A DNA stretch of 64,000 nucleotides from Sipunculus nudus (Eukaryota > Annelida > Sipuncula > Golfingiida > Sipunculidae), in the NCBI GenBank assembly GCA_026874595.1, contig CM049313.1:67386659-67450658 (forward strand), written 5' to 3'. The notes under the pieces are model-generated. The model did not search any database and was not told the DNA's origin. It worked only from the letters and a program-made list of their open reading frames with translations. Numbering within the stretch: the stretch's first letter is position 1; each line of letters starts with the position of its first letter. Shown in pieces: positions 12,188 through 24,502 of the stretch. The position numbers and the translations under genes are program-made.

Positions 12188-13442
12188 TGTAAAATGGTTC
12201 ATATGATCAACACAATATAGAAACCATTCTTCATTCCTGCAAAAAAAATTCTTCAAAATAATCTGTGCCACAGTAATATTATATTATACCATGGACCTTG
12301 TTTTTATTTTGAAAGTAGGTTGATCCGGGAAAATTTAGAGCGGCCAATCCGCCGATCAATAACTGTGTGCGGCCTTAAGGGGATATAATTATTATTTATC
12401 TAATGTTATTTTTTCCTGTTTTTTTATGTTGCGTGACGAAATCCGGAAATAATTATTGCAGAAACACGAAAACAAGCACATTGAAGATCAGAGAATGATA
12501 ACAAAACGTAGCATGTATAATCGGGAACTATAGGAAATCATTTTCCCTACCGCAGATATAGAAATCGTAGCATATAAAGGACTACGCAGGTTGACTGATA
12601 AAATGAACATTTTCTGAAAAATACACCAATAACAGCATGTTTTGTCGGAGACCGCCAGTCTTTCACTGTGACTCGATGAACGATGCCCTAACAACAATTG
12701 GCCTCATTAGTCAGGGAATGAATCCAATGGGTTGTCTGAACGCTTCTTTCGTTCGTGATTTTTTATCTTCTAACATGAAACATTCAACATTCAGTAACGT
12801 CATTAATTCATTGGGTACCAACGTCCGGTATAATATTGTTCACCTGTATTTAACGTCAGTCTTTTTTCGACCATTCATACACATTGGCCGCTTTAACGGA
12901 CACATTTAGTTTGCCGCCAAGTTTATTTAAAGCGCGTGATTGTTAATGTCATCCGATAGGGAAAATGAAAAATGCTTAAATTTCTCAAGTGGAAATGACA
13001 ATGGTCTAGGTTAACCCAGTGGATCTCAAAAAAATGTCTGGATCGGAAAAAGCTAATTTTGACCCGTCATTCTTATTTCCTTGGGCAAATAAAAGATGCT
13101 TGTCCCGGGTTTTCTTGATTAGGTTTAAAAGGAAAAACGAAAAATAAACGAGCAACAGTTCACAGTTACATTATGGAAATATACCATACTGGCATAACAA
13201 TTGTAGTATATCAAGTTAGCTACATGTGTTAAATCAGTTGTGGATCATGTTTTTTCTAGGGGAAAAGATAAGTTGACATATTGGTTCTTTTATTTCAGAT
13301 AGGAGACGAACGTTAAGATGTTACGTTGACGTATAGTCCCATTGGCGTAACAATATAGAGCATCAACCAAAAACCTGATAGCTTACCAGCATGGAAGGTA
13401 TGTGAATCCGTTAATCCGAACCTATTTATCAATTATATAAAA

Positions 13443-13445
<3 letters not shown>
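12188..13445. other. Non-coding DNA, no gene recognised
   Basis: Only short, unrecognised frames are present. There is no repeat I can pair within the window. Confidence 0.45.
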
Positions 13446-13494
<49 letters not shown>

Positions 13495-13895
13495 GCAACC
13501 GGGTGCACATAAAAGCCGACCGAACCGTCTCGCTAGTAAAGATTGCTTTTCTAGCGAAGCGACTCGAACGCCGGAAATGTGCGCCACCGATATGGGTTCG
13601 AATCCGGAATTAGCCCAATATTTTCCACTTTGCAAAACGTTTCTGTAACTAAGGGGGTCGTCCAAAATCACGCCGAATTTTGGGGCCCGGGGAATGGTGG
13701 TTTGAAGTAATTGAGTATTAATTTCCATCTAATTCACTAAAAGTGTGACTCTAGGACAATTTTTTCTTGTTCTGATAGCAGAACGCTCTTAAGAGAAGGT
13801 GTATTACGTGATGCATATTAAAGCTGACAGAACTTTCTCGATAGAATGCGTTCTTTTCAAGCAAAACGGTTGGAACGCCAAACATGTGCGCCACC

Positions 13896-13939
<44 letters not shown>

Positions 13940-14001
13940 GAGGTAGATCTGAGCCATGTATGACCGCGGAGGAGAGACTGTAAAACCGCAGATCATTTCT
14001 A

Positions 14002-14061
<60 letters not shown>
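13446..14061 (+). repeat. Cluster of three (TA)n arrays separated by related spacers
   Basis: (TA)n arrays lie at about 13446-13492, 13899-13936 and 14005-14061. Spacer segments around 13500-13600 and 13800-13900 share the words AAAGC(C/T)GAC, GAACGCC and TGTGCGCCACCGA, so they are diverged copies of one repeat. The first also holds GGGTTCGAATCC (about 13593-13604), a B-box-like word. Isoleucine/tyrosine-rich frames here are artefacts of the arrays. Confidence 0.7.
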
Positions 14062-14064
<3 letters not shown>

Positions 14065-15500
14065 ATATTGTTGAGAATAGGCCTGTGAATTGCTAAGGGG
14101 CCTTCGGTTCAATTCAATTATCGATTAGTGAATTTCGGTTTGATTCTCGACTCCATTTTTGTATAGAGTCACAATATTCTGTCAGAGACGTGTATCTACT
14201 AATTTTTTTCATCCCATATGAAGCTATAAGATTAAGATTATTATGTACCTGAGGATTTATGCAGACTAAGTATTATTTAAATCTTCTCATCCATTATTGT
14301 ACTAAAATTGAAGGAAGGATATAAAGTGACTTTTTGTTTAATAACAGTGCTACTTCAACATAGGTAAGGGCTAGAGAAGGAAAAGGTATAAAAATGCAAT
14401 AATTGGAATTAATCGATTATTTGATGCCCGATTCGGTTATTGATGATTTATTACAGCCCTAGTTTCGATGAAGTCTAAAACTTAACCTCAGATGTAAAAA
14501 AATCATAAAAATGACAATAATAATACCATGAAGAGATGTATGAATAGCCCTGCTGGTTCATTATATAGAGCGATAGAACACGAATACACAAAAAGAGTCA
14601 TATCACTCCGACATAATAACATAAACATGGGAAAAAAACACAGAGCACCATAACCATGATAAAAGGGCAATTATATAAGTCTCTTTTCAATATTCCACAT
14701 GGCCAGTTTCTTAAGTAAAATGCCAATATTTACAATCCCTTTTTTTCATGGAATGAACAGTTATATTGAGATATGTAGATAAAATTTTGACTTGCAGACT
14801 CCGTGCTTTTAAATTAAATATACACTACCTGGATCGGAACTACTAGAGACGGACGAATCTAAATACACTTGTCAGGGACGACTCAGTGTACCGCCTAAAT
14901 ATTTCATGCACTCTGTATCAATTTTCCATTTATGGAGAGGAATATATAAAATAAATGGTGAATAAATCGGTCGCTTGATTGGCTCCACTTCCAATCTGGA
15001 ATAATAGGGACATAAATTTTTTCTTGACAAATTGGGCTGTAATTTCTCAAGTTTATGATGGCGTCTGCCACTCGGTGAACCCATATTATAGTGCTTAGTG
15101 CTATCAGTGATATAGATCAAGTCTGAAATGAACAACAAGAAAATGCTTCTGTAGCCTAACTAAAATCTAATCCTTGAAATGTCCATACTTCTGAGATGAT
15201 CCAAGACCCCGCTGATATAAGACCCCAGGAACCTTAATTATGAAAATGTTCGTAATATTATAGTGTTCTTGGCAGAAGTAATTTTGATTTTTCTTTAATA
15301 TGAACCAGTTTTATCTCTCTATAATGTACAGTACGTGTCAGTCAGTATTCCTTATGAACATCAGTATTGTGTATCGCGGTAATATCTAAGCAATATAACT
15401 CTTTCATATTATATTATATTTCTTATTCATGATGCAGAATGTTATCTCATATTACTTAATAATGCAACATTTGTTTATATTTTACGAATAAGACGAAAGA

Positions 15501-15504
<4 letters not shown>
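14062..15504. other. Non-coding DNA, no gene recognised
   Basis: I see nothing supportable as a gene, RNA or transposon. Confidence 0.4.

Positions 15505-15574
<70 letters not shown>
15505..15574 (+). repeat. Compound microsatellite (TA)n(GA)n
   Basis: A (TA)n run to about 15542 passes directly into (GA)n up to 15574. It abuts the 5' end of the truncated LINE. The same compound form, (TA)n followed by (GA)n, occurs at 42881-42977. Confidence 0.95.
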
Positions 15575-15578
<4 letters not shown>

Positions 15579-15624
15579 AAGGGTATACACAGAAAAGTGG
15601 TTCACTACATCTATATATAATCTA

Positions 15625-15903
15625 TATATAATTGTTAAATTTACAAAGTTTAAAGACAAAGAAGAAGTGATGTTACAGGCTAGGCAGTCATTAAAGGAAA
15701 GTGATATCAAGGTCTCCCATGATTATATTGATTTGGTTAGAGAGGCTAGAAGGAATCTGATTCCTTTTATGCTGCAAGCTAGAGAAGCAAACAAGGAAGC
15801 ATACCTGACTTTTGACAAACTGAACATTGAAGGGCAGACGTTTAAGTGGGATGCTAAAACTAACTCTAAGGTTATGATTACACATTCAGCATCTCGTGAA
15901 TAG
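15625..15903 (+). pseudogene. LINE ORF1, C-terminal part
   Basis: The open frame ending at the stop 15901-15903 matches the C-terminal part of LINE ORF1 nucleic-acid-binding proteins. The pattern is a basic helix of the type REARRNLIPFMLQARE followed by AYLTFDKLNIEGQTF, the usual arrangement of an RRM end plus C-terminal domain. In the family this protein coats the element RNA and acts as a chaperone. The N-terminal coiled coil and most of the RRM are missing because the copy is 5'-truncated. The ATG at 15574 arises in the flanking microsatellite and is not the native start. Confidence 0.6.
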
Positions 15904-16044
15904 GGGTGTGGCCAGGGTCAATTTTCTTTAATCTCAGAAATATATGAAAACAGTCTTGTTTATCATGTATTTTGTTCTGTTGCAGATGATGATTGTACTT
16001 GCATCCAACATATTGATGATGGTCAACTAACAGCACCATGTGTT

Positions 16045-19000
16045 TTGACTAGAAACATTCAAACTGCACTTGCACCACAGGAACAGGTAAGTTCACCACT
16101 AACACCAAATTCTCTTTCTTCAGTTACCAATAACAGCACTTTTGAAAATACTAACAATAATTTACATATTATATGTTGGAATGCAAGGGGATTAAAATCT
16201 AAATTGCATGTACCTGGATTCATACAGCTAATGGAAGAGTGTGATATACTTTGTATAGTAGAAACCTGGGCAAAATATCCTACTGAGTTCTGTGATTATT
16301 TTCCAGACTTTAACTGTAATGGGATTTCAAGAGGTAATATGTCTAGAGGGGGAGTCCTGGTTTGTATAAGAAAAGAATGTAATATAAGAATTAAAAATAT
16401 ACACAAGTACACTGATATAATTGCACTTATGGGATGGGATGCCCTTTAACTCTCACAAGGATATTTTATTGTTATGTACCTATGTGGCTCCAGAAAGTTC
16501 ACCTTTATACAATGATATTGGTGATTCAGATGGTATATTAAGGCTCGAGAATATTTTGATAGATATTGCATCTCACTATGACGAGTTATGTTTCATATTG
16601 TTGGGTGACTTTAATGCAAGGATTGGAAACTTGAATGATTTTATTGAATGTGATGAGCTAGATTATGTTGGAATACAGGATGCTTATCCAAATGAAACTT
16701 TTAATGTGTCTAGAGAATCCAAAGATTGCAAAATTAACAAATTTGGTTATTCTCTACAGCATCTGTGCTGTAGTTTTAATATACATGTATTGAATGGCAG
16801 AACTGCTCCTGATTTATCAGGAGAATACACTTGTGTAACAAGTACAGGACAAAGTGTGGTTTACTATATTATTATCAGCAATGAACTTTTTAATATCATT
16901 AAAACATTCTCTGTATTGAATTTTGATGCCTCTGATCGTTTTCCAATCAAATGTACCCTAGAGTTAAATAGGGAGGTTAAAATTAGAGCAAATATAATTA
17001 AGACAGAACCATGGATAAAGTATAAACTGAAGTCAAATAATTATAATGCAATAACAGCTCTCTTGAACCAAGAAATATCAGTAAGACATTTAGATACTTT
17101 TTTTCAGTGTATTAATTATAATGTTGAAGAAGCCTTGAATTGTCTGATGAATTAAAATTGACTGCAGCTGAAAAAGTAAAGAAAAAACATAATCATGAGC
17201 AAAATATCAAAACGCAACCTAAATGGTGGGATAAAGAGTGCCACACAGCTAAAAAATCCAAAGACATAGCACTCAATAAATACAGACGTTCAGGATTGTT
17301 ACATGATTTAAATGCATACAGGAGAGAAAGACAATCTTTTAATAATGTATGTGATGGTAAAAAGAAAAAATGTCAAGATATTGAGATAAATTGTATATTT
17401 AATAGTAAGAACATTAATGAAATGTGGAAATATGTGCGTTACTTTAAGACATCCAGAAAACCAAATCTGATAGAAGCATCCAGGTGGTATGATTATTTTC
17501 AAGAACTGTTTAACAAAGATGATAGTAAAATACAAGAAGATTTCAGATTACTAATTCAAGATTTCAGTTCAAGTTATTATGATGAGAACCTTGATTGCGG
17601 GGAACTTGGTACTTATATAGATCAGAATGAAATCAGACAAGCAGAAAACCAGATGAAAAGTGGGAAATCACCAGGTCCTGATGGTGTAACAGTTGATTTT
17701 ATTAAATGAATCTTAGATTTTTTACTTCTTCCACTTGAAACTCTATATAATAAGATATTACAAACAGGTATATTTCCAGAAGCTTGGAGTAAAGCTGTTA
17801 TATATCCCTTGCATAAGAAAGGGGTAGTGACAGACCCCAAAAATTATAGGGGTATTTCATTATTGGATGTTCTTGGAAAAATATTCATGAAAATATTGTA
17901 CAACAGGCTAGTTATTTATGTAGAAGACTTAAATATAATAAGTGAATCTTAGGCAGGCTACAGGAAGGGATATAGTACCATAGATAATGCCTTTGTATTG
18001 CAAGCTTTAGTACAAAAATATTTATCAAAAAGGGGAGGCAGGTTTTACTGCATATATATTGACTTCTCAACAGCTTTTGACAGTGTACAACATGACTTTT
18101 TATGGTATGTACTTATGAAATCTGGTATCAATGGTAAAATGCTTAAAGTTTTTAAATCCATGTACTCGAAAATGAAATCATGTGTGCTAGTAGGTAATGA
18201 GTTATCTGAATACTTTAACTATTCTATGGGAACAAGACAAGGCTGCATGGTTAGTCCGCTGTTATTCTCCCTGTTTATAAATGAATATTTTGATACTTTG
18301 CATACTTCAGATTGTAAGGGAATTTATATAGACGAACATCTCCCAAATATTATAACACTGATGTTTGCAGATGATATTGTAAATTTCAGTGATACAGTTG
18401 GTAGACTTCAAAAGCAAATTGATCATTTACAAGATTTCTATAATAAATATGGAATGAAGATAAATCTTGATAAAACTAAAATCATGGTCTTTAGAAAAGG
18501 TGGTACACTGAAAAAGGTAGAAAGATGGTATATCGGAGGAAAAAAACTTGATGTTGTACCACATTACAAATATCTCGGTATTGTTTTTTCTAACAGGTTA
18601 TCATGGACTAAAACACAGAAACAACAGGTTATGCAAGCAAACAAAGCTGTATGTGTAATAAAGAATTTCCACAAAAAATGTAAGTATTTAAGTGTGAATC
18701 ACTTGTTTTATCTATTTGATACCTTGGTAGTACCTATTCTGATTTATGGAAGCGAGTTATGGGGGTTTACTAAAATAGAAATAATTGAAAGAGTACACAT
18801 TAAATTTTGTATGTGTTAAATGTAGGAATAAACACTGCAAATTCAGCGGCACTTGGAGACTGTGGACGGTATCCTCTATTTGTAACCGATTCAATAAAAT
18901 GCATAAAGTACTGGTTAAAGATATTACAAATGGCAGACAAAAGATACCTAAGGCATCTATATAATTTGATGGTAAAGTTAGATGAACAGGGAAAAATAAC

Positions 19001-19475
19001 TTGGGCAACTCATATAAGAATACTATTGTTTAAAACAGGCTTTGGTTATGTTTGGTTAGCACAGTCTGTGGGAAATAGCAACATTTTAATAACAAATTTT
19101 AAACAGAGACTAAAGGATATAGCAATGCAAGAATGGCAAGAAGATATAACCTTATGTAATAAGTTGGATTTCTATGGGTCTTTTAAATCAATGCTGACAG
19201 TAGAGAAGTATATTTCATGTGTTCCTAACAAATGTCATAGACAGGCACTTGCCAAATTACGATGTTCAAATCACAAATTATCCATTGAAACTGGCAGACA
19301 TCAGGGAATAGCAAAAGAAGAAAGAATTTGTATGTATTGTTTTCATAGAGGATTTAATGTATTAGAAGATGAAAGTTACTTCATGTTTGAATGTCCTATG
19401 TATGTAGATCTGAGGGTTAAGTACTTAAGAGCTGACTTACTAGAACCAAATGAACACAATTTAAAGAAACTTTAA
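16045..19475 (+). pseudogene. LINE ORF2 (endonuclease-reverse transcriptase), broken
   Basis: The endonuclease begins with IICWNARGL (about 16165-16191) and continues with the IVETW glutamate (about 16256-16270) and LLGDFNARIG (about 16600-16625). The later motif that normally carries a catalytic Asp reads SVVYYIIIS (Tyr codon 16862-16864), and the final SDH motif reads SDRFPI (Arg codon 16937-16939). Two active-site residues are therefore lost. The RT has SGKSPGPDG (about 17660-17690), YIDFSTAFDSV (about 18056-18090), GTRQGCMVSP and the FADD core (18364-18375). A CxxC...C zinc-finger-like end follows near 19325-19400. The frame changes near 16430, near 17145 and near 18810, and stops occur at 17707-17709 and 17950-17952. 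In the family this protein nicks the target and primes reverse transcription there. This copy cannot make it. Confidence 0.92.
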
Positions 19476-19689
19476 TTTAAATGAACCATGTGAGATAGCT
19501 AGTGTTGCAGCATTTGTATATCATTCATTTAGAAGGAGAGAACAATCATTGGGTAATTAATGTATTAAGTGTTAACCTTGAACCATTGATGGCAGATTAA
19601 TAACCTGATTTATAATTGGATATTTTTATTGTATTATTTGTTAATTATGGTGTATTACTATGTTAATGTTTCTTTTTTTTGGAACTTTG

Positions 19690-19732
19690 GGCCTGAGGCC
19701 TTTTCCTGAATAAACTTATTCTATTCTATTCT

Positions 19733-19737
<5 letters not shown>
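19690..19737 (+). promoter_or_regulatory. LINE 3' hairpin, AATAAA and (ATTCT)n tail
   Basis: GGCCTGAGGCC (19690-19700) can fold as a 5-bp stem with a one-base loop. It is followed by AATAAA (19709-19714) and four or so ATTCT units. In several LINE clades a 3' hairpin plus a short tandem tail is the site recognised by the element's own RT. The role here is inferred from position. Confidence 0.6.

Positions 19738-19791
<54 letters not shown>
19738..19791 (+). repeat. (TA)n microsatellite at LINE 3' end
   Basis: An uninterrupted TA run begins where the LINE tail ends. It may be the original target or an expansion of the tail. Confidence 0.95.
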
Positions 19792-19792
<1 letters not shown>

Positions 19793-21336
19793 GCAATACG
19801 ATATTTGTTGGCGATACCCAGCCCTAATGTATTCCAAAACAGATTATCTCAAGAACACTTTTTAGGAAAAAATGGTAATCTACTAAATTAAGCAAGTGAA
19901 ATATATTTTAAACCGGTTACGTTGTATTAAAAGGAGAATAGAGATAAATCTACGATGTCAGTGTCATATTCCTGTTGATAACAAAGGAATATAAGGGGTG
20001 ATAGGATTTGTTGATCAGGAAGACTTTGGAAAATCCCGTCATTGTCAACCCTATATTTAAAGCCACTCTACTGTCACCTGCAACAAAGATTGCCTGCGCT
20101 GTCACGAACAGTCTGCCCGACATTTAATTAACTTCACATATTATCGAAATGAGACAGTCGTGCAAGAAAGGGTAGCTGTGGAATTAAAAAGTGTGAAAAG
20201 AGACGCCTCACTGTCTCCTCTAGGGTTTATAAATCAAGGCATTAATTTCCAACTTGTCTTAAATCAGTAAAAGAATAATTAAAACAATACTTCATCTGTG
20301 TTTGAATAAACTGTCAGGCCTGGGAAGACGTTTTCTTAACTATCCTGCTTTCCTTTACTGAATGTTGGCGATCACTCATAGCAAGAGCCATGTATTTTCC
20401 TATTGTATTAGTGTGCAGACATTATGTTAACGTAATATTTCAATTATAATTATATATAATTTGTCATATTTTTTTTATAATTCATTAATAATAATTATAT
20501 ATATGAAACTATAGCAGAGTATCGGCTTTTTAATATAATAATAAAAAGTATACACACTTAGAAAAGGTACACACTACATTAGAACTAAACTTACTTATAC
20601 TAACCACTCTCCAGTCATCATTTAATTGGGATACAGGTATAGCAAGTTTAGTTCTAACATTTCTTTAGAATATACCCTGATACCCTGCATATTCATAATA
20701 ATGTGTTTCTGTGTTAGACTCAGAGCTTCACATATTTAATGAATATGTATTGGTTATAGCCCAATGAAATGTAATGCAAGCCGTGAGGTTTGCGAGGCTT
20801 GTGTCACATGGCAGGCGAGCCGTTTAGGCAAAGATTACGCGTGTCATATTTTACGCACCAGGTCTTTGCCCTATTTGGAAAGTCGCCATGCAACTTCACT
20901 TGCATGGTCACTTTTCATGACCCTGTGATGCAAGCAGATTTGAACTAACAGTTAGAACAAAAGAAAATAGGCCGTATGTGGGACAACTTAATATTGTCAT
21001 CGAAAGCCATAACCGCTTTGCTGTCTTGTGTGCTGTTTATTCGGATCCACAACTAGTCTTAATAGGGTCTTCCCTGGCTTATGTTTCATATGTTCAGACA
21101 AACATGCATTGCGGAGACAACACATTGCTTGGGGGTATAAGCTAAATTTCGAAACATTCAAAACACGTTACTTCTGTCATACGGACTTAAATAGATATGG
21201 CAAAGGTTAGCCGAGTCATGCTTAGCGTATCAAGCTGCTGCCGCTATTAACACTTAACCCCCGAGTAATGTAATACCATTAATCATCAACCGGCCATTGC
21301 AGTCAGTAATTGTGTTTCACTTGGTTGTGGGTGGGT
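19792..21336. other. Non-coding DNA, no gene recognised
   Basis: I see no recognisable gene. AT-rich stretches around 20440-20530 are low-complexity. Confidence 0.45.
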
Positions 21337-21474
21337 TACGACAAAACGTCGAAGGCAGAGTTGTTTCCAAAAGTATATAATAAAAGAATAAAATAAAAAT
21401 ATCCCTACGACAAAACGTCGAAGGCAGAGCTGTTTCCAAAGCGTATATAATAAAAGAATAAAATAAAAATTTCC
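21337..21474 (+). repeat. 69-bp tandem duplication
   Basis: Units at 21337-21405 and 21406-21474 share TACGACAAAACGTCGAAGG and later GTATATAATAAAAG. Each unit contains the short inverted pair CGAC/GTCG. Few differences are visible by eye, so the event is recent. A minus-strand frame across it simply repeats the same peptide twice. Confidence 0.85.
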
Positions 21475-23170
21475 CCGGACATTTTCTCTGCAAATGTATG
21501 TTAAGAAACAATAAATATGTAAAGATGTTGTTTATTTAGCATGTTTATATGATCATTGAACACATGGAATTAATCATGTATATACAAATTGTAGAAAGAG
21601 TTATAGTTATAAATAAACTTTTACGAACATATTTAAATCTCAAATATATATAAGACTGGCTGTCAGTCTGCCATCTGTATCAGTTTTTTTACTGATATAC
21701 TCGCCATTCTCGGATCTCAAGCTGATTTTGTGTAAATGTGGAATTTCGGTTTTCGGTGCAGAGATAATTAACTTTGTAACAGTTACACTGATAAACCTCC
21801 CGGTAAATATATTTATTCGCCAAGAGACATTTAATTTGGATATAATTAATTTCAGGTTTCCCTTTCTTTACAAATTATCTCTGTGTTTTATTTGCCACAA
21901 GGTTTAATCGGTATCCTTCAGTCATTAATTATACTTGGATATGTATCCATATTTATCTCAACCTTAGGATTGTAAGTTTAAATTAATTGTTATACCTAAT
22001 TCTCTTCAATTTCCTCCAGCTAACGTTCAGGTAATTACACTAAGTGTTTTACATATAATATCTCTAAGGTGTATGGAAAAGGGAAAGAATAATGACAGCG
22101 CGATATGTTTAAGCCTTAATTTCTTAAATTATTATGTATAATTTACATTAATGATTATATGTAGCTGCTGATTGTCTGAAAGTTTTAGGCTCTGAAGGTA
22201 ATATCGAGGCACGAAGCCGTTTTCTCCAGCTTAAGTTCATGAGACTGAAAATGCATTTATTGCACGTATTGAATAACCTGTACGTGTAGTAATTTCAGAT
22301 AGTCTTTGTTTCAATTTACCCCGGCAAATTAATATTGCATTCAATTTAACGTGGTATAAGATTAAACCTTTGCCTTGGAATTATTTGAAATTGGTTTGTT
22401 TCTACCTCTACAAGATTTCAGATTGTATTTTTCAGATCTCTCATCTCTATTGATATTTTATTTAGGATAGTATTTGGGCAATTTTATGCGAGTTGTTTTA
22501 ATGTGATCCTCATTTTGTTACTTTTTTCCAACATTGCATACATTGGTCTAGAATGTTTCAAATGTTTTATTAAAAAAACTGTTTCATGAGTTTGAAGCGT
22601 AAGATTTTTATCATTGTATACATGAATACATGCACACGTACATACACAGATATGTTTGAATATATATTTGAATATATATAATATATACTAATATAAAATA
22701 TATACTGTGGCTTGATATATGACCTATTTTGTAAGGCACTGTCCTTGTTTTGGGAATTCACGGGGATTCCTGCAACTGCATCCGCCACAGGCAGTATAGA
22801 AAAAGGAAAAGCGGATGAAACGTACATGGGTCTCACGGACATCTCTTTCAAAACAAGATATAAAAAAGCAAAAACACATTTCCCAGAAACTATCAGTTGT
22901 AAACTGTGTCTGTGGGAGAAATATTACCATTTATGTAAACAAAACCTGGCCACGCTTAGGTATTAGGTATGTACAGGTATTACACACAAGCACGCTTCAG
23001 TGAACAACCCCTCTAGTCATACCGTTCTGAAGAGTGCCGTACATCAGTACGAAACCAATTAGTAAACACGATGCTTACAAGCGTTGATTCCTTACACTAA
23101 ATATATATTAATACGCTCTGTTGTACCACCGAGTATTTTGCCATCAGTGCATTGCAAAAAGCCTAGGAAG

Positions 23171-23177
<7 letters not shown>
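21475..23177. other. Non-coding DNA, no gene recognised
   Basis: Open frames on both strands near 22570-22966 overlap each other and show no domain, so neither is called. The remainder is AT-rich with no repeat I can pair. Confidence 0.4.

Positions 23178-23244
<67 letters not shown>
23178..23244 (+). repeat. (TA)n microsatellite
   Basis: A pure TA run of about 67 bp. Frames through it give Ile-Tyr repeats and are artefacts. Confidence 0.95.
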
Positions 23245-23246
<2 letters not shown>

Positions 23247-23754
23247 CTACGGAGGTAGCTACACCAATTACTTGGAAACGGGTTAAAGCTGCATTTAACT
23301 GGCAAGGGGTATGCAATACGGTTTGCTGAATGTTTGTTTTGTTCCATATATGTTATCATCAAAATATTAATTGCGTAGTTTAGCAAACCATGGAACCTGC
23401 ACGGCTACGATGGGTTTGATCTGAATGTGGCGTGCTTTGTCATCACCGGTCTCATTAAGTGATATACCGCATTGTCCTATCCAAATGAATACACTACCCA
23501 ATATTTAACCACTCCATTCCCCATACCGCGCGCCGAGTAACGTAGCCGAAGGATATATCCTTGGGGGAAGGCCAAAAAAAAGATTAGATTCTCAGGCACT
23601 TTTTTTCTTGATAGGAATATATATTTAAAATATTAATCAGAACTAAACAGGTTTCAAAACATACTGTGTATTTATGACCAGTTCAAATATGATTAGATAC
23701 ACCGCACACAACGAGTGTCCGAGAGGCTGGAGCACAAATCGGTAAATTACTTTT

Positions 23755-23845
23755 GAAATCTGAATAAAAATTTCGATTCGGGGCGATAAAATTGACGCGG
23801 GCGGTGCCTTTGAACCCAAATTTTTTGGCCTAATATAATATCGAT
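23755..23845 (+). repeat. Dispersed repeat C, copy 1
   Basis: The order GAAATC, AAAAATTT, CGATTCGGGG, GACGCGGGCGGTGC, then TTTTTTGGCCTAA is repeated in the same direction at about 24400-24502. This is a diverged repeat pair about 645 bp apart. Confidence 0.65.
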
Positions 23846-24399
23846 TTAAGATTATCGGGAGAAAACTTAAAATGAGGAATGTTAACATCGTTACACCGAG
23901 ATTATCAGTAAGTAACGTGATACGGCTGCCCTTACAGACTGCATTGATCTTTCTAAACTTTATACGACTTGGCTCTTTTCATTATTCTTATTCTAAGACT
24001 CGTTTGGCACGGTCATTCGTATTCTTTACAGAAGATAAGTTTGTTGGGATTACAGCTTTAATTAACTCCTCACGGAGCCCAAGTCACATAGAATAATGAA
24101 CACTAAAATCAACTCATAACCACATAAAAGATTGCAAGAACTTCTGAGCCATTCCGCCGGCTGATTCTGTCCACTTTTCTTTAAGGCCAAAATCAGTTAT
24201 GGTTCTCATGCACTTTTTTCATAAACCAGTGCGGGCGGGCGATAATTTATTTTTTTTCCTTTATTTGTATGTTTCGTTAAAACGTCATATGATCAGCGAA
24301 AAGCATGACCATAACATAATTTGTTTTGCTAAACAGGTTAAGCACTACATACCTAACGAAATCTCATCAAAATTGTTTTATTTTATCTTCTTGAGAGAT

Positions 24400-24502
24400 T
24401 GAAATCAAAACAAAAATTTTGATGCGGGGGGGGGGGGTTAATATTAACGCGGGCGGTGCACTAAAAACATAACTTTTATTTTTTTTTGGCCTAACATATT
24501 CA
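24400..24502 (+). repeat. Dispersed repeat C, copy 2
   Basis: This copy has the same word order as 23755-23845, with a G run (about 24426-24437) inserted or expanded after GATGC. The shared core is ACGCGGGCGGTGC followed by TTTTTTGGCCTAA. No coding content is visible. Confidence 0.65.

Larger units (their letters stand above)
15600..19737 (+). mobile_element. 5'-truncated non-LTR retrotransposon (LINE, jockey-like superfamily)
   Basis: The element contains the end of ORF1, an ORF2 with apurinic-type endonuclease and reverse transcriptase, a zinc-finger-like C terminus, a short 3' UTR with hairpin, an AATAAA signal (19709-19714) and a simple (ATTCT)n tail. It is broken by at least three frameshifts and two in-frame stops, so it is inactive. 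The 5' end is missing and lies next to (TA)n(GA)n; the 3' tail runs into (TA)n. The exact left end is uncertain (about 15575-15630). The endonuclease/RT layout without RNase H, plus the simple-repeat tail, fits the CR1/L2/Jockey assemblage. I cannot settle the clade by eye. Confidence 0.9.

Noticed and set aside
13429-13996. Ile-Tyr-rich open frames over (TA)n arrays here and at 15456, 23092, 31977, 41421, 42818 and 45101
   Set aside because: They are translations of dinucleotide repeats and have no sequence information outside the array.
16421-17155. Separate endonuclease gene
   Set aside because: It is the frameshifted middle of the LINE ORF2, continuous with the frames before and after it.
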